Source of the DNA: Serratia plymuthica
GTDB lineage: Bacteria; Pseudomonadota; Gammaproteobacteria; Enterobacterales; Enterobacteriaceae
Reading direction: 5' to 3'
DNA length: 64,000 nucleotides
Assembly: GCF_018336935.1 (NCBI RefSeq)
Contig: NZ_CP068771.1
Location: 62,001-126,000, forward strand
Shown here: in pieces, positions 18,886 through 28,170 of the stretch
Position numbering within the stretch: position 1 is the first letter of the stretch
How the letters are laid out: the number at the start of each line of letters is the position of its first letter
The notes under the pieces: model-generated
Database searches by the model: none
What the model saw: the letters and a program-made list of their open reading frames with translations, nothing else
Told to the model about the DNA's origin: nothing
Made by a program: the position numbers and the translations under genes

Positions 18886-18990
18886 TCTTCAAGGATACGA
18901 GCAGTCCAAACCATGCAGAAAAGACGCCGTTAATCATTGAAGCTTACGGGTTCTCTGCCTACTGAATCAATAATACTGAAAATTAACATA

Positions 18991-19743
18991 ATGAAAAAAT
19001 TAAAATTTACCTTTAAAAATGCAGAAGGTGAAGAACTTGCCGGGTTGCTTGAGTTGCCTGAAAACCCAAAAGCCTTTGCACTGTTAGCGCACTGCTTTAC
19101 CTGTGGGAAAGATCTGAAAGGTGCTGCACGCATTGCGAAGAAACTGACAGAAAATTCAATCGCGGTGCTTCGCTTTGATTTCACTGGGTTAGGCAACAGT
19201 GAAGGTGATTTTTCCAATACCAATTTTTCCTCGAATATTTCCGATCTGCTGTGCGCGGTCGATTATCTTCGTCGGGAATACGAGGCTCCTTCGCTGCTGA
19301 TTGGTCACAGCCTTGGCGGTTCGGCAATCCTCTCTATTGCAGCCAAAGTGCCTGAGGCCAGAGCGGTCGTAACCATCGGTTCGCCAGGCGAATTGACGCA
19401 TGTACAGCGGTTGTTCAAAGACAATATCGAAGATATCAGGAATCATGGCGCTTTCCCGGTAGAGCTTGCGGGCAGGGTATTCACGATCAAAAAGCAAATG
19501 CTGGATAACATTCAGGAGCATAAAATAGCGGAAAAGGTATTTACCATGAATAAGCCGCTATTGATTTTTCATGCTCCCAATGATGATACCGTACTCATTG
19601 AACAGGCAGAGAAAATTTTTAAAGCCGCCAGACACCCCAAAAGCTTTATCTCCTTGGGTAAAGCGGATCATCTTCTGACTCATCCTCAGGATGCGGAATA
19701 CGTCGCTGGCATTATCGTTGCCTGGAGTTCTGCTTATCTCTAG
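18991..19743 (+). CDS. Alpha/beta hydrolase (OsmC-partner type)
   Basis: 250 residues. Nucleophile elbow GHSLGG near residue 112, acid in NDDTV near 197, histidine in KADHLL near 225. The opening (FTFKNAEGEELAGLLELP, then LAHCFTCGKDL) is that of hydrolases that in many bacteria are fused to an OsmC domain; here the OsmC part is absent and the protein ends after the hydrolase fold. Probably a serine esterase acting on small esters. Start is the ATG at 18991; no strong Shine-Dalgarno is visible. Confidence 0.8.
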   Translation: MKKLKFTFKNAEGEELAGLLELPENPKAFALLAHCFTCGKDLKGAARIAKKLTENSIAVLRFDFTGLGNSEGDFSNTNFSSNISDLLCAVDYLRREYEAPSLLIGHSLGGSAILSIAAKVPEARAVVTIGSPGELTHVQRLFKDNIEDIRNHGAFPVELAGRVFTIKKQMLDNIQEHKIAEKVFTMNKPLLIFHAPNDDTVLIEQAEKIFKAARHPKSFISLGKADHLLTHPQDAEYVAGIIVAWSSAYL

Positions 19744-20083
19744 TTAGAAGTGGTTTTTAAAAACATGGCTTGTGTGGGAGGCATAAGCTGTGAGGAATTG
19801 CACTTCATTTCGATAATAGGGATCGTTAAGGCGTTAGTAAGTTAAAGTCGTCGGGTTGGCAAGAGTAGCGTTGGTTCCTATGTTGGCCGGAATATACGAA
19901 TTTGTATAACGTGTTTTGTTTGCTTACTTAAAAAAAGCCCTGGTGATATTCAGGGCTAAAGTTCTTAATTATATTTTTGATTATTATTATTTCCTGGTGT
20001 TGCTCAACTTCAGGCTCTCTGGCCTAGAGTTGAGATTTGCTACTTTGTTGAGCATCAAAAGCTATTACTTTTACGTAGCTATC
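19744..20083. other. Gene-free stretch before the XRE regulator
   Basis: AT-rich DNA with no convincing frame or RNA gene. Its right end leads into the tandem GTACC repeats. Confidence 0.4.
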
Positions 20084-20126
20084 GTACCTGTTTTGGGTAC
20101 GGTGGTAAAGTACCTGTAAAAGGTAC
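20084..20126. promoter_or_regulatory. Tandem 17-bp operator-like repeats before XRE gene
   Basis: Two copies of GTACCTGTnnnnGGTAC at 20084-20100 and 20110-20126, 26 bp apart start to start. Each is an inverted repeat (GTACC...GGTAC). The second covers the AAAGG ribosome site and ends 2 nt before the GTG start, fitting autorepression. Confidence 0.65.
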
Positions 20127-20128
20127 GA

Positions 20129-20389
20129 GTGACAAAAAGCATCCACTCTCCAGAAATGCAGGCGCTTCTTAACTGGCTTCGAGAAATTCGCGAAAACCAG
20201 GGTATATCCATGCGTGAAATGGGGGAACGTATAGGTCGTCCTCACAGCTTCGTGCAAAAAGTTGAAGTGGGAGAACGGCGCCTGGATGTTGTTGAGTTCA
20301 TCTGGTACTGCGAGGCGCTAGGTGTTCAGCCTCAAACCGGTATGGATATTGTTCAGAGTTACCGGGCACGGTTAAAAAACACTTTTTAA
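20129..20389 (+). CDS. Small XRE-family DNA-binding regulator
   Basis: 86 residues, GTG start, essentially one helix-turn-helix domain: LREIRENQGISMREMGERIG then RPHSFVQKVEVGERRLDVVEF. Resembles single-domain Cro/CI-type or antitoxin-like regulators; no toxin-like gene is adjacent. The two GTACC repeats immediately upstream are probably its own binding sites. Confidence 0.8.
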   Translation: MTKSIHSPEMQALLNWLREIRENQGISMREMGERIGRPHSFVQKVEVGERRLDVVEFIWYCEALGVQPQTGMDIVQSYRARLKNTF

Positions 20390-20488
20390 AATCTTGTTTA
20401 AACCCGCAAGTGTACTGCGTTGTTTTTCACCCATAAATATATGTTCCAGGGAGAGGTAGGTTACCTGCTTTATCTTCCTGAGAGACCA

Positions 20489-20983
20489 TCACTCCTGAAG
20501 AAAAATTGAGGTCACTTCACGGGCGGTATCGGCCAGAAGTTCACCGTTTTTGTAACTCTCAGTCACTTCCCCATTCTTGCCGATAGCGGTTTTAGGTCGT
20601 TCAATAAACTGCCCCAGCGGAGTCGCGTTCTCATCCAGTACCACGGCAAACGGAATTTTGACTTTATCGACACCAAAGTGTGCCTTAAAGACGGCTTCAG
20701 CCTTGTCGCGGGTGATAATACCCAGACGTATTGCCGGCGCTGACGCGGCAATGGCATGGATAACGGGCAAGTTTTTATGGCAGTCGGGGCACCACATTTC
20801 AGCAGCTACCAGAATGCTGTACGAACCCGGAAGTTGCGAGAGCTTACTAATGACATCGTCAGGTAATGCCTCGTTGGCAAGCCCCTCAAAATGCCGCAAT
20901 GCGTTGCGATCTTCTTCTGCTCCGCTGCCAACAAATTCGTTGTAATCCGATGCTGCTTCGAGCAGTACGTTGAAATCTTGCAT
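20489..20983 (-). CDS. Thioredoxin-family protein
   Basis: 164 residues from the ATG after AAAGGAGAACAC. Active site AAEMWCPDCHKNLP (CxxC) near residues 55-68 and a cis-proline in KIPFAV. No signal peptide, so cytoplasmic. Probably a thiol-disulfide oxidoreductase, though its partner is not evident. Operator E lies about 129 bp upstream, between this gene and the EamA gene, placing both in the proposed TetR regulon. Confidence 0.8.
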   Translation of the reverse strand: MQDFNVLLEAASDYNEFVGSGAEEDRNALRHFEGLANEALPDDVISKLSQLPGSYSILVAAEMWCPDCHKNLPVIHAIAASAPAIRLGIITRDKAEAVFKAHFGVDKVKIPFAVVLDENATPLGQFIERPKTAIGKNGEVTESYKNGELLADTAREVTSIFLQE

Positions 20984-21111
20984 GTGTTCTCCTTTGTTAG
21001 TAACGGGTATACGGCTGCACATAAACCTGGCAATCATAAAGACCAATGGTCAGGCATGACCTGAAGAGGCGTACCATTTCAGTGTCTGGCTGCCATAAGT
21101 AGATATTGCCA

Positions 21112-21133
21112 TTCTACCTACTAATTGATAGAT
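21112..21133. promoter_or_regulatory. Palindromic operator, site E (thioredoxin-like/EamA region)
   Basis: TTCTACCTA, centre CTAA, TTGATAGAT. Both arms match the half-site consensus. It lies 37 bp before the EamA start and 129 bp before the divergent thioredoxin-like start. Confidence 0.65.
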
Positions 21134-21169
21134 TATCACGTAATTTGTTAATTTTGAGGCGTAACGCTG

Positions 21170-22017
21170 ATGGGGCGATCTGTTGGATTCAAGATAGTGA
21201 TAGCAATGATGGCATTTGCAGCCAATTCTGTGCTCTGTCGGGTTGCGTTGAAAGGCGAACATATTGATCCGGTGACGTTCAGTGACCTTCGCCTGATGAG
21301 CGGGGCGGTGGTCTTGTTACCCCTGTTGTTGAGACGTGAGGGGAAAAAGCAGGGCGTCTGGAGCTTGAAAAGCGGGTTCTTTCTTATGGCCTACGCCCTG
21401 TGTTTCTCTCTTGCCTATATCCATTTGGATACAGGAACAGGTGCTTTGCTCTTGTTTGGCGTTGTGCAACTGGCGATGGTGGCCCATGGCCTTTTCCATG
21501 GGGAAAGGCTGTCTTTTTCCAGAGCAACGGGGCTTGGGCTGGCTGTAGCCGGCATGGCTGCTCTTCTCTTACCTGGTCCAAAGCGCCCCCCCTGGGCAGT
21601 GCTGTTCTGATGGCACTTTCAGGCCTTGCCTGGGCGGCTTATACCCTTTGCGGAAAGCGCTCTCCTGATGCTGCGCAGGTCACTGCGGCAAATTTCATCC
21701 TTGCTGTGCCTTTTGCCCTGGTGTTGTCGCCGTTCATTAGCCAGGGAGCGCACTTTGACAGTTTCGGAATTCTCCTGGCAGTGCTCTCTGGTGCGGGTGC
21801 TTCTGCCGGAGCCTATGTGCTGTGGTATTCACTTTTACCTCGTCTTGAGTCTGTTGCAGCCAGTACGGTTCAGTTGAGTGTGCCCTGTCTGGCGATGCTG
21901 GGAGGCGTAACATTTTTGGGCGAGTCACTGAGCCTCAGAATGGCATTTTCAACGCTGGCAGTCCTTGCGGGCATTCTGTTGGTGATCAAGGCACCGGGTC
22001 AGAAAATACGGCACTGA
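21170..22017 (+). pseudogene. EamA/DMT-family exporter gene, frameshifted
   Basis: Two overlapping frames encode one drug/metabolite transporter: residues 1-140 (SVLCRVALKGEHIDPVTFSDLRL and the following membrane segments) in the first, and the second EamA repeat (VLMALSGLAWAAYTLCGKRS to VLAGILLVIK) in the other. The break is at a run of seven Cs at 21586-21592; one more C would restore a 282-residue protein of normal family length with about ten membrane segments. Likely a metabolite exporter of the inner membrane, possibly for thiol compounds given the neighbours. Could be a sequencing slip, a true mutation or slippage-controlled. Confidence 0.75.
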
Positions 22018-22148
22018 TATCAACGTGCCAGTCATGACTTGATCACTCTACAAATTGGTTTTTTAGGTTTTAAAGCAATGGAATATCTAATCGTTAGAAA
22101 AATCAGTGACGCTGTGACCTCTTTGGATAAACTAATCGGGTAACCTCT

Positions 22149-23372
22149 ATGAAATACGATTTTGATGAAGCAGTGGACAGGGCAGGGACAGACAGCTTAA
22201 CCGTCGACGGCTGGCGTGAATATATGTTTGGTGCCCATGAAGGCCCCGTGCCGGAAGTACCGGCCAATGGTTTTATAAACCTCTGGGTAGCAGACATGGC
22301 TTTTTCCACCCCCGAGCCGGTGCTTGAAGCCATACGTTCCCGGTTAGATAAAAAAATTCTTGGCTACACCCGCATTTATGACAGGGATTACTATGAGATT
22401 TTTGGGGCCTGGTGTGAAAGGCATTACGGATACCGGTTTCAGGAAGAAAGCATTGTTTTCTCCCCGGGTATTATCCCTGCGCTTAACCGATTGGTGCCGT
22501 TACTGACCCACGAAGAAGACAGCATCCTCATCCTGACCCCTTCTTACGCACCGTTTAAAAAAGCCGGAGACTATAGCGGTCGTCGCGTCGTCGATTGCCC
22601 GCTTAGAAATAACGAAGGCCACTGGGCGGTAGATTTTGAGGCAATGGAACAAGCCCTGAGCGATGACCAGCAGCGAGTTAAAGCCTTCTTTCTCTGTAAC
22701 CCGCATAATCCCACCGGGCGAGTTTGGCGACGTGATGAGTTGCAGAAAATGATAGCGTTATGCCTTAAACATGATGTGTGGGTTATTTCTGATGAAATCC
22801 ACTGTGATTTATCCCGCTCGGGCGTCACGCATATTCCCGCCGCGTCAATTTTTCCTGAAAATCATAAAATTATCACCTGCATGTCGACCAGCAAAACGTT
22901 CAACCTGGCGGGTAACCTGCTGGCAAACATCATGATCCCTGATGCCTCAGTGAGAGCCGAATGGCTTCGCCTGCATGATGATTTTATCTCTCCGCTGAGC
23001 CTGGTGGCTAACAAGGCCGCCTGGTCCGAGTGCGATGAGTGGTTGACTCAGGTCAGGCACTACATTGACGAGAACTTCCGTTTTCTGCAGGACTACCTGG
23101 GGACATATCATCCGCTGGCCCGTTTTATCATTCCTGAAGGGACTTATCTTGCCTGGATTGATATCTCTCGTCTGGTAGATGTCAGTAATCAGGAAGAGGT
23201 AACCCTTTTTTTTGCCAGACATGCGGGTGTATTGCTTGAAGGGGGACAAATGTTTGTCAGTAACGGCGACGGGCACATCCGCCTTAATCTGGCTTGTCCA
23301 CGCGCTATGCTTGCTGAGGGGCTCAACCGCATAAGCAAGGCATTGAGTGCCAGTTCTGTCGATGCTACCTGA
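22149..23372 (+). CDS. MalY/PatB-family PLP C-S lyase
   Basis: 407-residue fold-type I aminotransferase-like enzyme. Visible motifs: LWVADMAFSTPEPV, LGYTRIYD, NPHNPTGRVWRRDEL, SDEIHCDL, and the PLP lysine in MSTSKTFNLAG near residue 250. PatB/MalY proteins cleave cystathionine and cysteine conjugates to a thiol, pyruvate and ammonia. It is followed by glutathione reductase and dsbG on the same strand, so a role in thiol or conjugate turnover is likely. Confidence 0.85.
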   Translation: MKYDFDEAVDRAGTDSLTVDGWREYMFGAHEGPVPEVPANGFINLWVADMAFSTPEPVLEAIRSRLDKKILGYTRIYDRDYYEIFGAWCERHYGYRFQEESIVFSPGIIPALNRLVPLLTHEEDSILILTPSYAPFKKAGDYSGRRVVDCPLRNNEGHWAVDFEAMEQALSDDQQRVKAFFLCNPHNPTGRVWRRDELQKMIALCLKHDVWVISDEIHCDLSRSGVTHIPAASIFPENHKIITCMSTSKTFNLAGNLLANIMIPDASVRAEWLRLHDDFISPLSLVANKAAWSECDEWLTQVRHYIDENFRFLQDYLGTYHPLARFIIPEGTYLAWIDISRLVDVSNQEEVTLFFARHAGVLLEGGQMFVSNGDGHIRLNLACPRAMLAEGLNRISKALSASSVDAT

Positions 23373-23406
23373 ACCATGACCGCAGCGATGCTGCCTGGAG
23401 AACAAA

Positions 23407-24759
23407 ATGACGAAACACTATGACTATATCGCGATTGGTGGTGGTAGCGGTGGTATCGCCTCAATCAACCGTGCGGCGATGTATGGGCAGAAATGCGCTT
23501 TGATAGAAGCCCGGGAGTTGGGCGGGACTTGCGTCAATGTGGGGTGTGTACCGAAAAAAATAATGTGGCACGCTGCGCAAATCGCAGAGGCCATTCATCT
23601 TTATGGCCCAGACTATGGCTTCGATACCACATTAAACCGCCTCGACTGGGCTACCTTGCTAAAAAACCGCAGTGCCTACATCGATCGTATTCATACTTCA
23701 TACGAAAATGTGTTGGGTAAAAACAAGGTAGATGTCATCAAAGGTTTTGCCCGGTTTGTGGACGCGCATACGGTGGAGGTCAACGGGGAAACGATTACCG
23801 CTGACCATATATTGATAGCCACCGGTGGTCGCCCTAGCCATTCCTCTATTCCGGGAGCGGAATACGGAATTGATTCAGATGGTTTTTTTGCGCTTGAGGC
23901 GCTACCGGAGCGCACTGCAGTTGTTGGTGCAGGCTACATTGCTGTTGAACTGGCAGGTGTTCTCAATGCATTGGGGTCAAAAACCCATTTGTTCGTACGT
24001 AAGCATGCGCCTTTGCGCAGTTTTGACCCGTTGCTTACAGAAACACTTGTTGAGGTCATGAACGTCGAAGGCCCAACGTTGCACACCCAAGCGATCCCCA
24101 CTGCTGTGGTCAAAAACCAGGACGGCAGCCTGACACTGAAGCTGGAAGATGGTCGTGAACAAACGGTTGACTGTTTGATCTGGGCGATTGGCCGTGAGCC
24201 AGCCAATGACAAGTTGAACGTTGAGATGGCGGGTGTTGAACTCGATGAAAAAGGGTACGTCAAAGTTGATAAATATCAGAATACCAACGTGCCGGGTGTT
24301 TACGCGGTGGGTGATAATACCGGTGCGGTTGAGTTAACACCGGCAGCTGTTGCTGCGGGCCGTCGCCTTTCAGAACGCTTGTTTAACAACAAGCCGGATG
24401 AATATCTGGATTACAACAATATCCCCACAGTTGTCTTTAGCCACCCGACAATAGGTACCGTTGGCCTGACTGAACCCCAGGCGCGTGAGGAATATGGTGA
24501 TGATCAGGTGAAAGTTTATCAGTCATCTTTTACCGCCATGTACACCGCCGTGACGCGACATCGCCAGCCATCCCGCATGAAACTGGTATGTGTGGGGACG
24601 GAAGAGAAAATCATCGGTATCCACGGCATCGGTTTAGGCATGGATGAAATACTGCAAGGCTTTGCTGTTGCGCTGAAAATGGGAGCAACGAAGAGAGACT
24701 TTGACAATACCGTGGCAATTCACCCAACTGCGGCAGAAGAATTTGTCACGATGAGATAA
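23407..24759 (+). CDS. gor: Glutathione-disulfide reductase
   Basis: 450 residues, the same length as Escherichia coli Gor. FAD motif [12 protein letters not shown] at the N-terminus, redox disulfide [13 protein letters not shown] near residues 38-50, NADPH motif [12 protein letters not shown] near 174, a second FAD motif YAVGDNTG, and the catalytic histidine in AIHPTAAEE at the C-terminus. It reduces glutathione disulfide with NADPH in the cytoplasm. Probably in one transcription unit with the upstream PatB-like gene (34-bp gap); GGAGAACAAA precedes the ATG. Confidence 0.93.
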   Translation: MTKHYDYIAIGGGSGGIASINRAAMYGQKCALIEARELGGTCVNVGCVPKKIMWHAAQIAEAIHLYGPDYGFDTTLNRLDWATLLKNRSAYIDRIHTSYENVLGKNKVDVIKGFARFVDAHTVEVNGETITADHILIATGGRPSHSSIPGAEYGIDSDGFFALEALPERTAVVGAGYIAVELAGVLNALGSKTHLFVRKHAPLRSFDPLLTETLVEVMNVEGPTLHTQAIPTAVVKNQDGSLTLKLEDGREQTVDCLIWAIGREPANDKLNVEMAGVELDEKGYVKVDKYQNTNVPGVYAVGDNTGAVELTPAAVAAGRRLSERLFNNKPDEYLDYNNIPTVVFSHPTIGTVGLTEPQAREEYGDDQVKVYQSSFTAMYTAVTRHRQPSRMKLVCVGTEEKIIGIHGIGLGMDEILQGFAVALKMGATKRDFDNTVAIHPTAAEEFVTMR

Positions 24760-24849
24760 TGGTGAGTATTGCCATTTAGCATGTGACGGGAGGGCCGGAG
24801 GTTTATTAAACAACGACCCGTAATGAGTACGTATTATATGGAGATAAGA

Positions 24850-25611
24850 ATGAACAAATACATCCTGGCGTTATCTGCTGCACTTATCGGCTCGCAGGTT
24901 CAGGCAGCAACGCCCGCAGCGCTTCCCGCACCGGTCAAGCAGTTGGAAAAACAAGGTATAGAAATCATTAAACCCTTCACGGCTCCCGGTGGGGTTCAGG
25001 GCTGGTTGGGAAAATATCAGGGAACGGGGGTGACAATTTATCTGACCCCCGATAAAAAACATGCCATATCAGGTTATATGTACGATGAGAACGGAAATAA
25101 TCTGAGCGAAAAAATCATAAAGGACGAGATTTACATCCCTGCCGGCAGGGAAATGTGGCAAACACTCTTAAAAGCTCCAGGTATCATGGAGGGAAGTGAT
25201 AAGGCAAATTGCCAAATTGTCGTGTTTGCCGATCCCTTCTGCCCTTACTGTAAAAAATTCAGGCAGGAAGTTCAGCCCTATATCAAAGACAATAAAATCG
25301 CCATGAAAACCCAGTTGGTTGGTGTCATGCAGCCTGACAGTGGCCGTTATGCGGCGGCGATGTTGTCTGCTGATAATCCTGCGAAGGCCTGGCAGGATTT
25401 CGAGCTGTCTGGCAGTAAAAGTAAGCCGGCGCTTCTAGAGAAAACACCACAGCCGATTTTTTCCCAGATCCAGTACAACCAGAAATTGATGGACGATCTG
25501 GGCGCCAACGGCACACCGGCAATTTATTATCTGAACCACGCCAACACGCTTCAACAGATCGTCGGCCTGCCGGATAAAGATCAAATGGCCGATCTTGTGG
25601 CATGCAAGTAG
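24850..25611 (+). CDS. dsbG: Periplasmic disulfide isomerase DsbG
   Basis: 253 residues from the ATG after GGAGATAAGA. Signal peptide with cleavage after GSQVQA (about residue 19), N-terminal dimerisation domain, then thioredoxin fold with ADPFCPYCKKF (CPYC) near residue 130 and cis-proline NGTPAIYY. DsbG protects and reduces single cysteines and disulfides in the periplasm. Follows gor in the same direction. Confidence 0.9.
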   Translation: MNKYILALSAALIGSQVQAATPAALPAPVKQLEKQGIEIIKPFTAPGGVQGWLGKYQGTGVTIYLTPDKKHAISGYMYDENGNNLSEKIIKDEIYIPAGREMWQTLLKAPGIMEGSDKANCQIVVFADPFCPYCKKFRQEVQPYIKDNKIAMKTQLVGVMQPDSGRYAAAMLSADNPAKAWQDFELSGSKSKPALLEKTPQPIFSQIQYNQKLMDDLGANGTPAIYYLNHANTLQQIVGLPDKDQMADLVACK

Positions 25612-26088
25612 TTTACACGTCGATTATCGCTTAGGTTTATCCTGAACAACAGGTGGTGGTGCATTTTCCAGCCAGCACCGCACTGGTAGCCTCGGACGAT
25701 GAGGGTAAGGCTCTCAAAGCCAAGTGCTAGGGTAAATCGCCTAAATCTGAAATTGAAAAATGGCCGTATGGTGTCGGACAAGGACCAGATTGCCTATGCG
25801 TCAGCCAATATCAGGCATTCAAAAACCTGCAAGGGCATTCACTAACGTTCATCACCTTGGGCCTGGGGTGATCGGCGGTATTTAGGGACATTGTCCACTT
25901 ACCGTATCGACGATATGAAAGGCAAAGTTTGGACGGTTATGCCCGTTACTGAGAAGACGCCTCTATAATGATGAAGCTCCATTTCGGGGGGATAGTTATC
26001 CGTTAACGGGCGTTTAGCTGTTGATCCTGCTTGGCATTGTTTCGATTATCATTGATGTCGGTTCTGTGAGACTCAGCTGCAGGAGTGC
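25612..26088. other. Decayed DNA without genes
   Basis: No frame of convincing length or composition on either strand; stops are frequent. Start of a 2.5-kb decayed stretch reaching 28.1 kb. Confidence 0.4.
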
Positions 26089-26313
26089 CTATCCGCGCTG
26101 CCCTGTTGGCACGGCGCTGTATTCAACCGTCAGCGCCTTACAATCCAGTATCCCGATATAATGACGAGCATCTTGTTGGAAGGGAACCATCCACACCTCG
26201 CCATTGCGTTCGATGTCGGACAAGGGTAAATCAATCCCTTGCAGATGAGACAACGCTTCGGCCTGGGTGAATACCGTTATTTCGTCTTTGGGCGCTAGCC
26301 GCGTAAGCGGCTG
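26089..26313 (-). pseudogene. Unidentified gene remnant (C-terminal piece)
   Basis: An open minus-strand frame of about 74 codons without a start, with natural-looking residues such as QAEALSHLQGIDLPLSDIER and QQDARHYIGILDCKALTVEY, ending TAG. I do not recognise the family. A perfect hairpin (AGCCGC, GTAA, GCGGCT at 26297-26312) marks its junction with the truncated MFS gene. Confidence 0.35.
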
Positions 26314-27290
26314 CTATTAGTGGCCATGGGGTTGTTCACACTTGGCAATGCGGTGGTGAGTCAGTCATATACATTGACGCCGATGCTGATTGCTCGATTC
26401 GCGTCCGGCCTCGGCCATGGCGTTTTTCTTGCCGTAGCTTCAAGCGTTGCCACGCAACTTGTTGGTCGTAATCGCGCCGGCGCTGCCGTCGCCGTTGTAT
26501 TCGGCGGATTGACTCTTGCCCTGGTTCTGGGCGTACCCTTGGGAACATATTTCGGCAGTCTCCTGAACTGGCAGGTGATCTTCATGTTGGTGGCCGCCAG
26601 TGGTGCGATCGGTTTCATGGGATTGCTCGTCCTGATGCCGACTGTTCAAAATGACGTATCGGCGCAGGTTAATGCCATGGACGGTCTGAAGGCTATGTTA
26701 AATCCACACCTGTTGGCGGGGGCTGGCATCACTGTTCTGGCCTATGCAGGTTCTTTTGCACTTGACACCTACATTTCACCAATCCTCCTGAAGGTCACAC
26801 AGGTCAGTGAAAGCACCAGCAGCCTGCTCATGCTCGGCTACGGGGTCATGGCGGCCATTGGTAACGTCTGGGGGGACGACTGACGGATCGTAATGGCGCA
26901 GATCATGCGGTGATTGTGGTATTGGTAGGGCTGGCGGTGGTACTGCTCGCTATATGGGGAGCTGCATCGTCGATCGTACTGATGGCGATCCTGAGCGGCT
27001 TACTAGGCGCTCTGACCTACGCGGCTGTCCCTGCGCTTCAGGCGCGGGTGATAGGTATGTCTCATGATTATGCCCCACAGGCACCAGCGGTTGCGGCAGG
27101 TCTGAACATCGCCGGGTTTAACGGTGGTATAGCTCTGGGCTCGATTTTGGGTGGCGTTACCTTGGATATTTCCGGCCTTGTAAGCACTGCATGGGTGGGC
27201 GCTGGTGTCGTCGTTTTGGGTATATTCTGGATGTTGATGCAGATCTCCGCTTCCAGACGTAGAAACGTTCAGAGGTCTTCCTCCGACTGA
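26299..27290 (+). pseudogene. MFS transporter gene, 5'-truncated and frameshifted
   Basis: Reads as an AraJ/YdhP-type major facilitator from PRKRLLLVAMGLFTLGN onward; the first two membrane segments (about 75 residues) are missing. A second lesion is a run of six Gs at 26870-26875 in GNVWG; a seventh G would give GNVWGGRLTDRNG and join the two frames. The C-terminal half (about 26880-27290) carries membrane segments and GLNIAGFNGGIALGS. Non-functional because of the 5' truncation. Confidence 0.75.
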
Positions 27291-27323
27291 TTTCTGCAAA
27301 ACAGCCCTCTCAAAGTCTTCAGA

Positions 27324-27356
27324 AGCCAGCGGCAAATCAACCGCTGGCTTTCTTGT
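27324..27356 (+). terminator. Terminator after the MFS pseudogene
   Basis: AGCCAGCGG pairs with CCGCTGGCT around an 8-nt loop, followed by TTCTTGTTTTT. Confidence 0.75.
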
Positions 27357-27493
27357 TTTTAATACGTTATGTGACGGTCGTTATGACGCGTTCTTGGCTC
27401 GTAGGGAGAACAGTAAGATAGGAATTACTCGTGACGACGTTAGGAAACGGGCCAATGGGGCAATTAGCGGATAACCTGGTAGCCATGCCCGCC

Positions 27494-27611
27494 ATGAAAG
27501 ACACTTATCCCCGACGATATCGCCCTCCTTAAACAGCATCTGGCCGAACAGGAGGTGCGGATACTCGCCCTCGAGGCAAAACTGGGTGCACGCGAGCGCA
27601 AGGTCGGTTAG
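27494..27611 (+). pseudogene. IS66-type TnpC N-terminal remnant
   Basis: The plus strand encodes PDDIALLKQHLAEQEVRILA followed by LEAKLGARERKVG and a stop, the pattern of the leading coiled coil of IS66-family TnpC transposases. One frameshift follows MKDT. No ends or partner genes remain. Confidence 0.5.
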
Positions 27612-27954
27612 GCGGCGGTATAGGGCATTGTCGGGTAACGTGACTACCGTCAGGGCGAAGGCCCTCCGTAATCGCCGGCGGAACTACTCTTCCGTATATC
27701 GACCGAAGGCGTAATATTGCCGGCAATGATGTTTCTCATCGGCGTGGAAATTGCCGTCCCGCCGCTGAATGCGGATGCCTCGGGTTCTGCCCCTTTATGG
27801 CAGGCAGTACAACTCGCCGCGTTAACCACTCTTTCTCCCTGGTGCAGCTGGGTCGAGTGGCGTCTGTGGCCGCCGCAAGGTGACCCAGACTGACGATGAA
27901 AAAACTTAATATCAATAAATTAGCGAGATGATTTAGCCGGTATTGTATTTTCAT
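27612..27954 (-). pseudogene. Cytochrome c subunit gene remnant (GADH/ADH type)
   Basis: Minus-strand fragments in shifting frames match the cytochrome c subunit of membrane gluconate or alcohol dehydrogenases: signal-like start (LLILSFFIVSLGHLAAA), heme site AASCTACHKGAEPE, then FSGGTAISTPMRNIIAGNIT and YPTMPYTAA. At least three frameshifts and an early end; not functional. Confidence 0.65.
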
Positions 27955-28170
27955 CGCTTTCGGTCTTATCGTCGTGAGACTGTCGTTGTCGCAGAAGATG
28001 AACAACTGCTGTTCAATAATTCGGGGGTCCCTTCTACTCAGTGTGAACAGGCAAAGCATCTTGTGTTCGCGGGTGGTTGTTTGTTCGAAGCCACCGGCCG
28101 GGGGAGACACTTACGGGAGTAATAATGCGCCGGCTTTCCAGCGCATGTGTAAAACTTTCAAATATTCACA

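Noticed and set aside
20084-20126. Repeats considered as a CRISPR fragment
   Set aside because: Only two copies, palindromic, overlapping a ribosome site; operator is the better reading. No CRISPR array was seen anywhere in the window.
20129-20389. XRE gene as antitoxin of a toxin-antitoxin pair
   Set aside because: No toxin-like gene is adjacent on either side.
26085-26270. 61-codon plus-strand frame
   Set aside because: Antisense to the more natural minus-strand remnant at 26089-26313 and Arg/Pro-rich without any family pattern.
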